Shown: positions 11,813 through 22,752 of the stretch, piece by piece | Numbering within the stretch: the stretch's first letter is position 1 | Layout: each line of letters starts with the position of its first letter | Source of the DNA: Lasioglossum baleicum | Taxonomy: Eukaryota; Arthropoda; Insecta; Hymenoptera; Halictidae | NCBI RefSeq assembly: GCF_051020765.1 | Contig: NC_134944.1 | Coordinates: forward strand, 7,378,001 to 7,442,000 | Direction: 5' to 3' | DNA: 64,000 bases | Program-made: the position numbers and the translations under genes | Notes under the pieces: generated by a model | Database searches by the model: none | What the model saw: only the letters and a program-made list of their open reading frames with translations | Told to the model about the DNA's origin: nothing

Positions 11813-12713
11813 CAAACAATTATTTCTTATGAAATCATTTTTCATTTCATATTTTAGGGATGAAATCTTAAAATTAAAATAGATTGTTCTCTGCTATATA
11901 TTTCCGTTGATTATCGAATTCCTACAGGCTATTTCGAATTTTCCCCGTTTCCGACAATGATGCCCCTGTCGCAGCCTCGGCCCAATCTTGCTCTCCTTCT
12001 GCTCGCTCGGTCCCCACCTCGGTATCCGCGACCTCCGTCGCGTTCAAGCCGAAAGCCGTATTTGGTTGTCGAGTTAACAGACCCGCGAAAGTGCAAGTGA
12101 GCTTCGAGAGTCACGGCGCAACAAACGACGATTTTCGCATGCATCGACCCGAAGGAATCGTTTCGTCAAAGATTCCAAGATTCCGTGGCCTTGCGTATCG
12201 TTACTGTCCTCGGACGCTTTCGAAATGTACGCCTTCTAAAATTGCGCAACAACTAGAATTCCATTTCAAATTCAAATCGGGAGACACGAGCTTGTCCCGT
12301 GAATCCTGTATCGGAGACGTCGCCGCGAGACTCGAATTTACAGGGCAAGGGGTTAATTGGTCAGCTGGAGAAAGAATCGAACAAATGTTTTTCTTAATTC
12401 ACGAGTCTGGCGGCAGCCTCGGAAACCAGTTTGAGTTGCGTCGCGAACGACGCTAGACCGAAACGACGCAGCTCGTCGCCGGAGGTGGGCAACAGTAATA
12501 TTTATAAATTATGGAAAATGAATAAGAAATCGTCAGGGTCCTACATTTCGCGTTGCCAACAGGGTACTCATTTACTGCGTTTCTTTCAACTGCTTGTTAA
12601 TGTTCCTCTAAAAATATTACAAAATTTCTTGGATGCACATTCTTCGCTCGCTAATGTATTAATTTGTAGTCTTAAAATGAGAATTTGTGCAAATGTGTTC
12701 AACGTACAAGGTT
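11813..12713. other. Unassigned sequence
   Basis: An AT-rich start, then a GC-richer stretch from 11930 to 12480 containing open frames without recognisable protein features. Nothing supports a gene. Confidence 0.4.
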
Positions 12714-13700
12714 TTAACCCTTTGCACTTTAATGGCGACTCTGAGGTGCCAGTAAAAATTGCCACACCATTATTCGAAACAGTTTTAATATTATTAAATT
12801 CGTCTGTTTTCTATAAATTGTGAAAAGCTCAATTCTTACATGAGAAAACTGGTTAAATTTCATGTGCATAATGTAAAAGAGATTACATAGAATAAAAATG
12901 ATCTGGGTTGAAAGAAATGTCTCGATTTTCGAATTAAAATTGCTTCGATTACACAGGGTTAAATAATCTATACATTTTGGTTGGCTACTTTAGTGAATAA
13001 TGATTATTGCTGTACCATTAACCACAGTATTGTTTACATTATTAAATACAGGGACCATAACTGTTATAACCAAAAAGAAAAACCTCATAGAATAACAAGT
13101 ATTTCATCGACTAAAATCGTATTGGTTACAAATAAGAATTGTAAGTAACCGAAAATTTTTCTCTTTTTGGTAAATGTTGTCGTTGAGTGAAATTTATTTC
13201 GATCGTCCATAACAGTTATTCGATGAGATAAATTTATTTCGATCGCTCAGGACAGTTATTCAATGCAAACGTTTTTTATTTTGCATAAAGATCCGCAGTC
13301 TAGTTATGAGCAATCGAAACAGTTTTTCTTCATTGATAACAGTTATCTAGGAGGATTTTTGAACACTAAAAACAGTTATTTGTAACCAAAAAGTATAAGA
13401 ATCGATATTTCTTAATCACTTTGTTCTTCGAATTTGTTTCTTCATATTTTGCATACGTTATCTTAAACTTCAATAATAATCAACTTCTTATTAATGATTT
13501 TTATCGTAGAAAATTTTACATAACTGTCATGTTTGGTCTCTGATTAAATATGTTGGTATGAGGTATTACATCAAGTTCATATATCCATAAATTTTCATAT
13601 TCAAACTCATGTAAAATGAACAAAACCGTATACAATGGAATTATTCACGGAAGAAGTGTTTAATTGTCGAGTTAAAATAGCTGCGAATGCAAAGGGTTCA
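12714..13700. mobile_element. piggyBac-like TTAA MITE (CCCTTTGCACT tips), interrupted
   Basis: The left end is TTAA followed by CCCTTTGCACT. The right end reads AATGCAAAGGG followed by TTCA, a decayed TTAA. The TTAA target and short CCC/GGG tips are diagnostic of piggyBac-type insertion. A second, intact member is at 35444-35687. This copy is split by the hAT-like insertion at 13049-13542, so its original length was ~485 bp. Confidence 0.7.
13049..13542. mobile_element. hAT-like MITE with exact 8-bp target duplication
   Basis: The ends are CAGGGACCATAACTGTTA and the inverse TAACTGTCATGTTTGGTCTCTG (two pieces). The 8-mer ATTAAATA lies immediately outside both ends (13041-13048 and 13543-13550), an exact target-site duplication of hAT length. 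The interior is AT-rich, has repeated GATAACAGTTAT motifs and no open frame. It is inserted in a piggyBac-like element and itself carries a tip of the GACTGCGGAT family at 13258-13304. A longer relative is at 37870-38643. Confidence 0.9.
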
Positions 13701-15775
13701 AATTTCCATGGCAATTCGAATAAAAATTGAATAACGCCGTTCTATCGCCGAAAAGAAAGAGCGGATCCGCTCGGCTGGCTGGCTAGCGCCGCGGGAAAGG
13801 TCGTCCGGGGATTTACGGGGCCCTCTCGCGAATTCCATCCGCGGAGGCCATCCTCAAGGACAAGGCATCCTCGTGAATCGGAGGCGGAGAGTTCGTTCTT
13901 TCGAGACGATCTCTCCGCTCTCGCTGTATCAAGTTCGAGGCTGAGTGAGGACGCGGCTGGATGCTCTCCCGTTCTCTCGCTGTTAAAGGTCGCGATCCGT
14001 AATCGATATTCCACCCTCTAGTGTTACTATAGCACGGTACGCCGAAAGAGGAGTCAAGCGGGACGCTTCTGACACACGTCGAAGGTCGGTCGAACACGGA
14101 AAAGTCTCGCGCGATGATTTCCTGTCTTCTCGGAAACTCTGACGACAGCAACACGATATTCCGACGCTGTCAGTTATACGATATCTGTGCTTATGGTTGC
14201 AGCACTGAAATTGGCACGGGCTGCGATATCATCTCTCAATATGTATTAGGGACGGCCTTCGTGCAGGAAAGCTACGCTCGCGCATTTCTCTTATTGGACG
14301 AATTTGGGGTGTTACTTGTACTCTGCGCCGATTCTCTCTCGACAATTGCTAGACGAAAGTCTGTTACGACCGGGGTAGAGCTTCGGGTCAGGTCACCCTC
14401 CAGAGAAAGACGAGAACAGACGTGGTGGTGGGCCTCGAAGGACGAAGAACTAAGGGCGATGCGAAAAGTGGAGGCCCTTAGTTCTTCATAGGCTCGGGCA
14501 CCAACTGCATAGTAGAGGGGCGGTCCATTGAACGTCCCGGGGGTGGGTGTTCACGGGATTCGCCCTCGGTTCTAGCCTCCCCCTTTAACAAAGAAAAAAG
14601 ATAAGCTCTACATGAATTGCAACAAAGTGTAGCGAAGCACAAAGTTGTTTTCTCTTTTAATACTGTGGCCCACAAAACTGTTCGTACGCCCTTTAAAGCA
14701 ATAACTTCTTTTTATAATTGTACCAAACGATCTGATGATTTGTGAGCAATTAGAAGCATTGGTTTACTAAATGATGTGCGAAAGGACATTTTCCAAAAAT
14801 GATAATTTACAAGGTTACATGCAAAAATAAAAAAGGCGTTTTCTAAAACTTTTTTTATTTGGGCCCTTAATGGAAAATTTTAAATATATTATATGTTTTG
14901 TATAGGCTATGTTTCTATAGGCTGAAAATACATAATGCACCAATATTTTTAAATTGCTCTAACATCTTCGTTTTAAACGACAGCTACTCATCTTCGTGAT
15001 AAATGCATTCCAGTTCGGGTTCAATGAATGCCGATAGTGCACGAGGAGGGTTGAAAAGTGGTGGCTCGCGAGGGGAGGAAGATTTCGCGGTTTCGATCGA
15101 CACTGTAACAGGGAAGGAGGAAGCGCGTGCACGAGGGATCGAGGAATCGGAAGATTGGGGGATCTCGGAACTCGGATCGGATCGGATCGGTATAAGTTGG
15201 ACGGGCGTGGAGGGGCCGGCTCGGCGGCATTCTTGCGGCACTGTCGAGGCGAGGCGCAGCAGTATAACGGGTCCGTGTACCCGGCATGTACCCGGCCTCT
15301 CTCGGAGGACTCTGGAGAGCTCTTGGAAGCCGAGAAGACTCTCTCCGGCGCGTATAGTTCGGTCAACCTTGAGCAGCACGCGGTCGAAGCGCTATAACGA
15401 GTGGCGACTTCTTCTTCTCCCTCGCCCCCTCGTTCTCCTCGACCCCACGCACATCCCTCGTTTCGCGTTTTCACAAGCGTTCGCCACCGATTCTCCAACG
15501 GAAACCCCACCTATCTTAACATCTCGTAACGATTGCTCCAGCTGGAGGACTATCACGAGCCTACTCCTCCTCCGCGTCTCGCAATTGGTCCATCTCCGTT
15601 CACTTGAGTCGATCGTACGCGTTGCTCAGGAAGTTGGGAAATTCAGAGAAGCGTAGCCTGGGGACCAGTGTCTATGTTGGTTCGTCGTATTATGTTTACA
15701 ACGAAGAATACTGTGTGCATCATTGCAGTGTTGTGGGTAGATACACAAATTTCAGAGTTGTGAGGTCTCAAAGGC
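13701..15775. other. Unassigned region with GC-rich islands
   Basis: GC-rich islands at 13740-14150 and 15000-15620 flank an AT-richer middle. The longest open frames (around 15003-15656 + and 14959-15510 -) overlap each other on opposite strands, lack recognisable domains and reflect low stop-codon density. An inverted pair, CGAAGGACGAAGAACTAAGG at 14437 against CCTTAGTTCTTC at 14475, forms a small hairpin. Confidence 0.35.
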
Positions 15776-15779
15776 CACG

Positions 15780-16360
15780 GAGGTTGAAGGAAAATCGTGT
15801 GGTTTCTACAATGATTGTAGAGCATTTAGAAAAATCGTGGGACTTCCTCGAAGATTATGGAGTATTTAGAAAAATCGTGGGACTTCCTCAAAGATTATGG
15901 AGCGTGTAGAAAAATTGTACAGCTTTCGCGATGGTCATAGAGCGTTCAGGAATATCGTAGAGCTTCCTCAATGAGCGTATAGAAAAATTGTAGAGCTTTT
16001 GCGACGGTCATAGAGCCTTCAGGAAAATCGTAGGGCTTCCTCAAAGATTGTGAAGCATCTAGAAAAATTGTAGAGCCTTTTCGACGGTCATAGAGCGTTC
16101 AGGAAAATCATAGAGCTTCCTCACAGATCAAAGAGTGTGTAGAAAAATTGTAGTGCTTTTGTAGCGGTCGTAGAGCTTTCAGGAAAATCGTAGAACTTTC
16201 TGGAAAATCGTAGAGCTTTCTGGAAAATCGTAGAGCTTTGAGGATAATCGTAGAGCTTTGAGGAAAATCGTAGAGCTTCCTCAAAGAGTGAAAAGAATTG
16301 TAGAGTTTTCGCAGCAGTCGTAGAGCTTTCGGAAAAATCTTGAGGCTTTGGGGAAGGTGG
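15780..16360 (+). repeat. Minisatellite, GAAAAATCGTAGAGCTTTC family (array 2)
   Basis: Fifteen or more imperfect copies of AGGAAAATCGTAGAGCTTCC alternating with GAAAAATTGTAGAGCTTTTG and GGTCATAGAGCGTTC. The core matches array 1 at 9.1-10.0 kb in the same orientation. Confidence 0.9.
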
Positions 16361-17955
16361 TAGAGGCTGTACGCGTTTATGTGAAATTTGAAACAGTGAA
16401 AAGACTGGCAGAATTAGAGGATATTAACTGATCCTGTACAGTCGGCCTTCTACCTTGAAGATGTTGCTATGTGTTTGCTCTTGGTTCAGACCAAGGGTTG
16501 GCAACCGAGGCTTGTTTGCTGAATGCCAGGTGTTACTTTAGGGTTCGAAACGCGTGGGTGCGAAACGAGTGAGTCATTTCGAGCGTTGCTCGCTAATGGA
16601 TAGATCGAGGGAGAGAGAGAAACAGAAAGAGAGATAGAGTGAGAGAGAACGAGAGACAGCGTTAAAGGAAAGCGAAAGCTCCGATCGCCGGAATAAGGAC
16701 ATTTCGTATGCAGTGATATCGGTTCGGTGGCAGTCGTCGAGACCGATAGCTACCTTTCCACGATCTCGCTGTAGAAGGCCGCGTGCCGAGAGCCGGTCAA
16801 CGAAAAGATCGTAGGAGGTGCTTGGCCAGGTGGGAGAAGGGAACGCGGATTGTCGTGATGTCACCCGACTTCATTCGTCTCTTATGAATCGTTTTCTTCT
16901 TAAGGCGAGATTAACTCACCACCCGTTGCATCCTCTGAGTCGTTGCCACGGCGAGATACCCTGAGCCCCATTAGGCTCGGCGCTGACGCTTCAAAGCGCG
17001 GGGGATCCTGGGTTTAATAGCTCTTCTATTTCAAACGTTGACCGTACGGCAATAAAAGGAATTTTCGGCGTTCTCCTCGATTCCGTTCCCTGAGTAATCG
17101 TTGTAAAATATATCTATTATTTCGCTGGTCGACGTCACACTCGTCGGCAACGACATAACTTGCGAGAACAAGTACAAGTAGCATTTCTCAACCGTTCTAA
17201 ATAGGTTAGCAAGTTCGTAGCAAGCAGGTTGTGAAATAAAAGAGAGCACTTCTGACCACAAACCATTAATCACAGCTCTCGACGGAGAACATACCGAAAA
17301 ATTGATATTACACTTAATTTCGGCAGGGATGGCACGAATTCATAGTGCACGAATGAACAAATCTAGAGCCGTATTAAAAGTTTGACAGGAGAGTTCAGAA
17401 AAGTTCGAGCAGAGGGTTGAGGAGGGTGGGCGAGCAGCCAGTGCAGCCAAGGGCGGCTGCAAGCTGAGCTTCTGTTGCTTGATTTTCGCGTTCTCGTTTT
17501 CCGATCAGCAATCGCCGATGTGTGACTTCGTTGGCGCGTGTTACGTGCGAGCTGCGCCGGTGTGTAGCAGGCGCACGCTTTCTCTCGAACTTTCTACACC
17601 GTCGTCGTCTAAGCAACGGGACGGACACGTTGGTCAGAAGCGGAGGCCGCCTAACACCGCGTGGCGCGTGACACGCGCGTTACTCTATTTTCTATTCGCA
17701 TCTAATTCCGTCGGACCAGACGGAAAGCGAGAGGAATCGGGCCGTGGCGGGCCGAGACGGGTCGCCGACTCCAAAACCCGACCATCTTTTCTCTATAACT
17801 CTCTACGATGCCCCGTAACCACCGTCTCTGATCGTCACTTCTCTCTTTTGCACCCTCTTCGACCCTCTCGCCGCCCTCGTTCATCCAATTAACTTCCCTC
17901 GGATTTTCGGAGCGCCGTTAACCTTTCAGCTACGGCGTCCCGCGATTATCATCGG
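16361..17955. other. Unassigned region, GC-rich at 17.4-17.9 kb
   Basis: Contains a GAGA-type tract at 16600-16660 and a GC-rich block at 17400-17900. Open frames there overlap in several frames and show no domain. No exon with a supported splice partner was found. Confidence 0.35.
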
Positions 17956-18162
17956 TGGACTGCGGATTTTATGCATTTATGACTAGAATGGGTGGGTGTA
18001 ATTTCAAACTATAAAGAGATTACAAGAATATATAAGAGTATCGATACATTTCTTACAACTTACAATTAATAAAACCATTAAAGAGAGAAATTAATTCCTG
18101 TTTGGTTCCTATGCCTTGCAATGAATGCATACGATTTTTATTTTGCATCAAGATCCGCAGTG
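17956..18162 (+). mobile_element. MITE, GACTGCGGAT family (copy 2)
   Basis: Left tip GGACTGCGGATTTTATGCAT, right tip TTTTGCATCAAGATCCGCAG. It is about 207 bp, AT-rich and without coding potential. Interior blocks such as AATTAATAAAACCATTAAAG correspond to the copy at 493-693. Confidence 0.85.
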
Positions 18163-18224
18163 TGATCGTCAGACTTGGGTTGAATTTAGATCTACAAATG
18201 GCTATTTTAAATTTTTATTTCGAC

Positions 18225-18619
18225 CAATGTTTTTAATCAATTCTTCTTATAAATTACCTAGCATATTTTAAGAAATTATTCGTTCTCGAAGGGTGGAATA
18301 CTTTCGTGGCTGACTGTGTATTAATTTCCTCGAAGAAAGATTTTTCTTTTTTGCTATGATATTCTGAAAGATTAATCATTTCTAATCTCTTGAACTATGT
18401 ATATACGAAATAAATAGCGCAAGGGGTTAAATGTTTTTAATCAATTCCTCTTATAAATTACCTAGCATATTAATCCTAGTAACTTCTAAAAAAGACTGAA
18501 GCTGTACGAACCAGTTTATAAAAGTTCTTTTGGAGAAGACTTTCTTCTCTTTCCTACGAAATTCTGAACGATGAATTTCTAATCTCTTGAACTACGAAAT
18601 AAATAGTGCAAGGGGTTAA
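18225..18619 (+). repeat. Tandem duplication ending in GCAAGGGGTTAA
   Basis: Two ~195-bp units in tandem. Each begins ATGTTTTTAATCAATTC, then CTTATAAATTACCTAGCATAT. Each ends TTTCTAATCTCTTGAACTA, then CGAAATAAATAG, then GCAAGGGGTTAA. The GGGGTTAA end resembles the right end of the piggyBac-like CCCTTTGCACT family, and the second copy abuts the next TTAA element. Confidence 0.75.
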
Positions 18620-18862
18620 CACATTACCGACCGGTGATTATTGCATAATTTTGAAAAATCTATGATACATGGCTAAACACTTTTTAATGGAATCTTCAAT
18701 AGCAACAGCAATTTTCATTGTGAACTAACAAGTCACCCTCAATAGCGTTATCTAATAGTTTCATTTAAGATTGCAGTGTAAAAGAAAATGTCTATGCTTT
18801 CTTTTGGTGCAGCAAAATTATTGAAAATCCTATTAATAGGCTTCCGGTTGGTAAAGTGTTAA
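18616..18862. mobile_element. piggyBac-like TTAA MITE, CACATTACCGACCGG family (copy 1)
   Basis: TTAA plus CACATTACCGACCGG on the left; CCGGTTGGTAAAGTG plus TTAA on the right. It is 247 bp with no open frame. A second copy at 29406-29620 shares tips and interior blocks (TTTGGTGCAGCA, ATTATTGAAAA, TATTAATAGGCT). TTAA target duplication is diagnostic of piggyBac-type transposition. Confidence 0.88.
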
Positions 18863-19817
18863 GAGCACCAGTCGAAACCTTGATCACCACCCTGTCTGAT
18901 GTTCCCATTCTCTGCTCGCTATAGTACGTAGCTGAAAACTCGGGACTGAAGGGTTGGATAAGGGTAGAACCGCGTGGAAGTCGAAGTGAACCGAATTGCC
19001 ACAGAAGCTCCATTACCGAGAGCACTGTGTTGTGTAGCCATAAGGTGTGTTGCAATTCCTGTTGCTGGTTTTCGCTCCGATCCAGAAGACGACACCCACA
19101 TGCCATTGCTTCCATTACCATATGCGGAGATCCCGATGGTCTTGGGTTTCCCGTGTGGCAGGGCCGTGTCTCTCAGTCACCGGGCGTCTCGTGGACCGTC
19201 AGTTTGGTAGATCGGTGCTCGCTGCTGGTTCGCTGTTCTCTGTTTGCTGTTCGCTCGGATCGACGGTCGCTGGTTCGTTCACTCGTTAGTACGATCGCCG
19301 ACTCGCTCGCGTGCTCGATCGCTCTTGCTCCGGCAGCTTCTTTCCCGCCGCGCTTCTGACTTCGCCGCTTTCCTGGGAAATTCGTTTCGTCTACTGGCCA
19401 TTTAGATAAATCGATTTTCGATCTTGCCTCGACGCACCTGACTTCTTCGATCGTACTCGGACAGGTGCGGAATCGTCCTCGAAATTTGTCCGCTTCGACA
19501 GTGAACATTTAGTGACAATGCAGGGACACTGGCAACGTTCCTTCTCCCCCAGGAAATTGTGATTATAGACGTGGTGCAAGTCTAAATTTCATCAAATTTT
19601 TGCTCGTTACCAAAAATATTTTCGTACGATATTTTTCATCAATCAGACCCGAAGTTTAAACAGATACTAAAAAGAAAACACAAGTTACTTCGCTCTCGTA
19701 ATTACCGACACAACGGGTCGGGCGAGATCCCGGAAGTTTGTCCAATTCTTGAAACTGATCTTTCAATTCCAGAGTATTTCATTTTCGCACCTCTCATTTG
19801 TCGCAATAATTCATCAC
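18863..19817. other. Unassigned sequence
   Basis: Mixed composition. A GC-richer portion at 19130-19510 carries open frames in several phases without recognisable protein sequence. Confidence 0.35.
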
Positions 19818-20019
19818 CAGACTGCGGATGTTTGTGCAAAATAAAAAATGTCTGCATCGATTGCCAAGACACAGAAGCTAAATAAACATTTCTCTCTTCT
19901 TCTAATTATTTTATTCAACTGGAATTAATACGTGGATGTTCTTAAATTTTCGAAATATGTCTACTGCTTGAAATTGTGTATACCAATTTTGGTCACAAAT
20001 GCATAAAATACGCAGTCTG
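19818..20019 (-). mobile_element. MITE, GACTGCGGAT family (copy 3, inverted)
   Basis: The left tip AGACTGCGGATGTTTGTGCA carries the TTTGCATAAAGATCC-type arm, and the right tip reads ATGCATAAAATACGCAGTCT. Orientation is opposite to copies 1 and 2. It is about 200 bp and AT-rich. Confidence 0.85.
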
Positions 20020-20399
20020 CTCATCGCAATTCGATTTATTATTGCAACGACCGATCGGTAAGAGAATCAAATGCTTTCAAAATAAGAGATCGGGTGCGGA
20101 GCACAAGTAATTGAGTCTCGGATAAAAATATTTCGGTACCCCGTACTTGGAACCCAGAGGCATGTTTGTAACAATCTCCGACGTTTAACATTTGCTTAGC
20201 GATATCTGTACATCTTGGAAGGTGCTGCTTGTGTTCGCATTAGCCGGCTTATTCATTTGATTGAATCGCTAGAAATTGGATAATTGTACGACGATGATGT
20301 CGACCGGTCCTCTCGGGCAGCTTCGGGAGGGGTGATACCCTACGGAGAATCGCCTAAGCAGCCGGTGCGGTTGGTTTACTGGTTTCCCGAGTCTATTCG

Positions 20400-20430
20400 T
20401 ATATAGTTGGCCCGCAGAACTAGCCCGTCA
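20400..20430 (+). promoter_or_regulatory. shot: Candidate core promoter (TATA + Inr) of shot
   Basis: TATATAG begins at 20400, and CGTCAG, an initiator-like TCA centred on 20429, lies 28-30 bp downstream. This is the canonical TATA-to-start spacing. The GC-rich leader that follows leads directly to the first recognised shot coding exon. The geometry is seen in the sequence; use as a start site is inferred. Confidence 0.35.
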
Positions 20431-21187
20431 GCGAGGAGGAGCGATCGGTCTCTCGGGCGCGTTGTTGAACAACCTCGTGGCTCTCTTTCAGCCGTAGAAA
20501 CGCTGAGTGGTTACGTCTGCGACGTGCCGTGATAAATTCGGTCGTTGATTCGTTAAGGTTCGTTCGTTCGTCTGGAGCCTGGGCAAACGTGCTGAACGAA
20601 CGAACGAACCGTCGGACAAACACCGTGGAACGAAATTAGCCTTTCTCTTCTCTCCTCTCTTCTGTGCTCGGTCCCTTCTTGCTTGTCTCCGTGCATTGTC
20701 CGGCAGTGTCCCGCCGGTGTCACTAGCTCCGTGGCTATCCCGTCTATCGAACGAATCCAAGTAATCGATCGATCGTGCTCACGCGGTTTGTTTCTCGTTT
20801 GCTTAGCAGTGCGCGCGCGACCAGTGTGTCCAACGTGTGTCCGATCGAAACGAAGGAGCGGCGTACCGACTGATCGAAACGGGGCTCTCGTTGCAACCCC
20901 CGACGATCCCGCTGAAATATGAGGGTTGCGAGGAGTCGGGACGATCGTCTTCCGACTCTATGTGCCATAGTACGCGACCCACGTACCTCGAAAGTTCACT
21001 AAATCGTCGTGGAAGTGCGGACAGAGTGATCGTGCAGGAATCGACTGGAAACGAAAGGGAATAATAAGGGACAGAGAGTGCCGGTTGTTGGTGAATTGTG
21101 CGAGAAAGGGCGGTCCCCGATGTACCACGTGGAACCGTGTCGTTTCGTCGAAGCCTGAAGAAGAGACCAAGCAAAAGTTAGGCGAAG
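20431..21187 (+). other. shot: Putative 5' leader of shot transcript
   Basis: A GC-rich stretch between the candidate initiator and the ATG at 21188. It contains several upstream ATGs and GAACGAACGAACG/CGTTCGTTCG motifs (20555-20610) that can pair as a hairpin. The long alternative frames have no domain. Its status as an untranslated exon is inferred from position and composition. Confidence 0.4.
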
Positions 21188-21308
21188 ATGTCGACGCAGG
21201 CATATTACAGGGACAGGCTCGGCTTCGACCCGGTGGACGCCGTCGCGGAGCTGCACCGGGAACAAGGCTTGCAGCGCGGCTACGAGGAGTCGCTGTCCAA
21301 GTTCAAAG
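21188..21308 (+). CDS. shot: Short stop (spectraplakin), coding exon 1, N-terminal leader
   Basis: Encodes residues 1-40 plus one base of codon 41, beginning MSTQAYYRDRLGFDP. The Y-Y-x-D-R-L-G-F-D-P stretch and the C-terminal Y-E-E-S-L-x-K-F-K are, to my knowledge, those of insect Shot isoforms with a full actin-binding domain. The ATG has an A at -3 (GAAGATG). The exon ends AAAG/GTCAGA in phase 1, matching the phase-1 acceptor at 28765 and giving K-F-K-D-E-R-D-A-I-Q across the junction. A second in-phase donor (CACG/GTAGGT) at 21461 gives a longer version. The full protein crosslinks actin and microtubules in the cytoplasm; this leader precedes CH1. Confidence 0.9.
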
Positions 21309-21461
21309 GTCAGAGCGACGGGTTTTCACACGGATTTACCTGGTGGAGCACGACCACGGAACGCCAGGATAACTGGCGCGCCGCGAACCGGCCCGCAGAA
21401 CATCGGCCCGGCAGCTCGCAGGGTTTCTGGGGTTGCTGGGCGATGTTCATCGAGGCGCACG
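21309..21461 (+). CDS. shot: Alternative 51-residue extension of shot exon 1
   Basis: The reading frame of exon 1 stays open past the first donor and reaches CACG/GTAGGT, again in phase 1. Exactly 153 bases (51 codons) can therefore be included without shifting the downstream frame. The encoded stretch is tryptophan-rich (five Trp, with T-W-W-S, D-N-W-R and G-F-W-G-C-W-A-M) and its codons favour G/C at third positions like the neighbouring exon. After 21461 the frame continues but the composition turns intron-like. Whether it is used is unknown from sequence alone. Confidence 0.5.
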
Positions 21462-21989
21462 GTAGGTGGAGAGTTGGCATGCCGATGCTCTGGACCCTGT
21501 CCAACTACACCTTTTTGCCCCTGACCCTATCCCCATCTTCTCCCGGAGACAGTTTTCCCGTCGATTATCCCGATGGCGTTTTAGTTCTCTTTTTACTGGT
21601 TCTTCTTTTCTATCACGCAATCGGGCACACGCTTCAGCTTCATCCCTCGGCGTGATCTCGCGTCGCTGTCGCTCGATATCGGTCGAATCTTACACTCCCG
21701 CGAGGTCGAAAGTCTGTCGATTCTTTTGTTGTCTTGCGAAGCTCGTGGATATTATTGTGTACGTCGCTTTTTCGTGATTAATACACTCGATCTGTTCATC
21801 TTCTCGGTGGCAAATCGCAGAACCACCGGACAGGGAGTGATTCTACATGTAAAAATTCATTGAAAATGGGGAATAACATTTTTTACTCGGAGGTAGTCGA
21901 ATTAATTTAGCCACTTGAGGCCCCAGTGGACTGAACTGTTTCAATATTTTTTGTCGGAGGAACGTTGCATTTGTTAGAATACATTATTA
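21462..21989 (+). other. Intron 1, proximal part
   Basis: No recognised element. Pyrimidine-rich near 21530-21650, AT-rich after 21840. Confidence 0.6.
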
Positions 21990-22190
21990 TATCAGATGAT
22001 TGCATAAGTTCGTGCCCGATTTTCAAATAAAATTCAATGGTTAAATTATAGAGATTGGTTAGGTTAAAATTAAAAAATGGTTATATTTTCTATAATTAGA
22101 AAAGAACGAATTAGTAAAGTTGTATCCTTTCAAATTTAACCATTGAATTTTATTTTCAAATCGGGCACAAACTTGTGCAATCATCTAATA
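21990..22190. mobile_element. mariner-like MITE (~200 bp)
   Basis: Inverted arms of nearly 60 bp. The left begins TATCAGATGATTGCATAAGT and goes on TCGTGCCCGATTTTC; the right arm is the inverse, ending CAATCATCTAATA. TA lies at both ends. The short centre (TTAGGTTAAAATT) has no coding capacity. The tips resemble mariner-type terminal repeats. Confidence 0.88.
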
Positions 22191-22206
22191 TTTAATATTA
22201 CGATAT

Positions 22207-22752
22207 TATATTTAAATGTAGTACAGTTAAGAGCAAAACTGATCACGCACACTTTAAATCGGAATAACTTTTTTATGGATGGACCAAACGACTTCAGTTT
22301 CTCTGTATGGCGAGATGAATTTGTTTAGTAAATGACGTCTAAAAAATATATTGGGAAAAATGCATTTCATCGGAATTGTGAGAAACAATAGTAAAAATTT
22401 AATAGTAAAAATTCGCTCCGAAAATTTCATTGAAATTGGTTAATTCGTTTACGAGTTATAAACGACCAAAAGTGGTAAAAACGGCAATTTTTCAAGATTT
22501 TCGGCCTTACCACTTCTGATCGTTTATAACTCGTAAACCAATTAACCGATTTCAATGAAATTTTCAGAACCTATATAATTTATACGAGTTGACCAAACAC
22601 ATCTCTTAAATTTCCGTTATTGGCTCAGCTAAAAAAGTTGTAAAAATCAATTTTTACGAATTTTTTAGACGTCATTTACTAAACTAATTCATCTAGCCTT
22701 ACAGACAAATTGAAGTAGTTCGGTCCATTCATAAAAAAGTTATTCTGATTTA
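22207..22752. mobile_element. Fold-back MITE, GAGCAAAACTG family (full copy)
   Basis: A ~540-bp palindrome. The left arm contains CACTTTAAATCGGAATAACT, TTTATGGATGGACC, AGTAAATGACGTCTAAAAAA and TATAAACGACCAAAAGTG. The right arm has the inverse of each in reverse order, ending TTCTGATTTAAAGTG. The centre (GGCAATTTTTCAAGATTTTC) separates the arms. A related truncated copy is at 11325-11812. Confidence 0.88.

Noticed and set aside
14959..15656. 183-codon (-) and 217-codon (+) open frames
   Set aside because: They occupy the same DNA on opposite strands, show no recognisable protein features, and neither ends at a donor that fits the shot exons.
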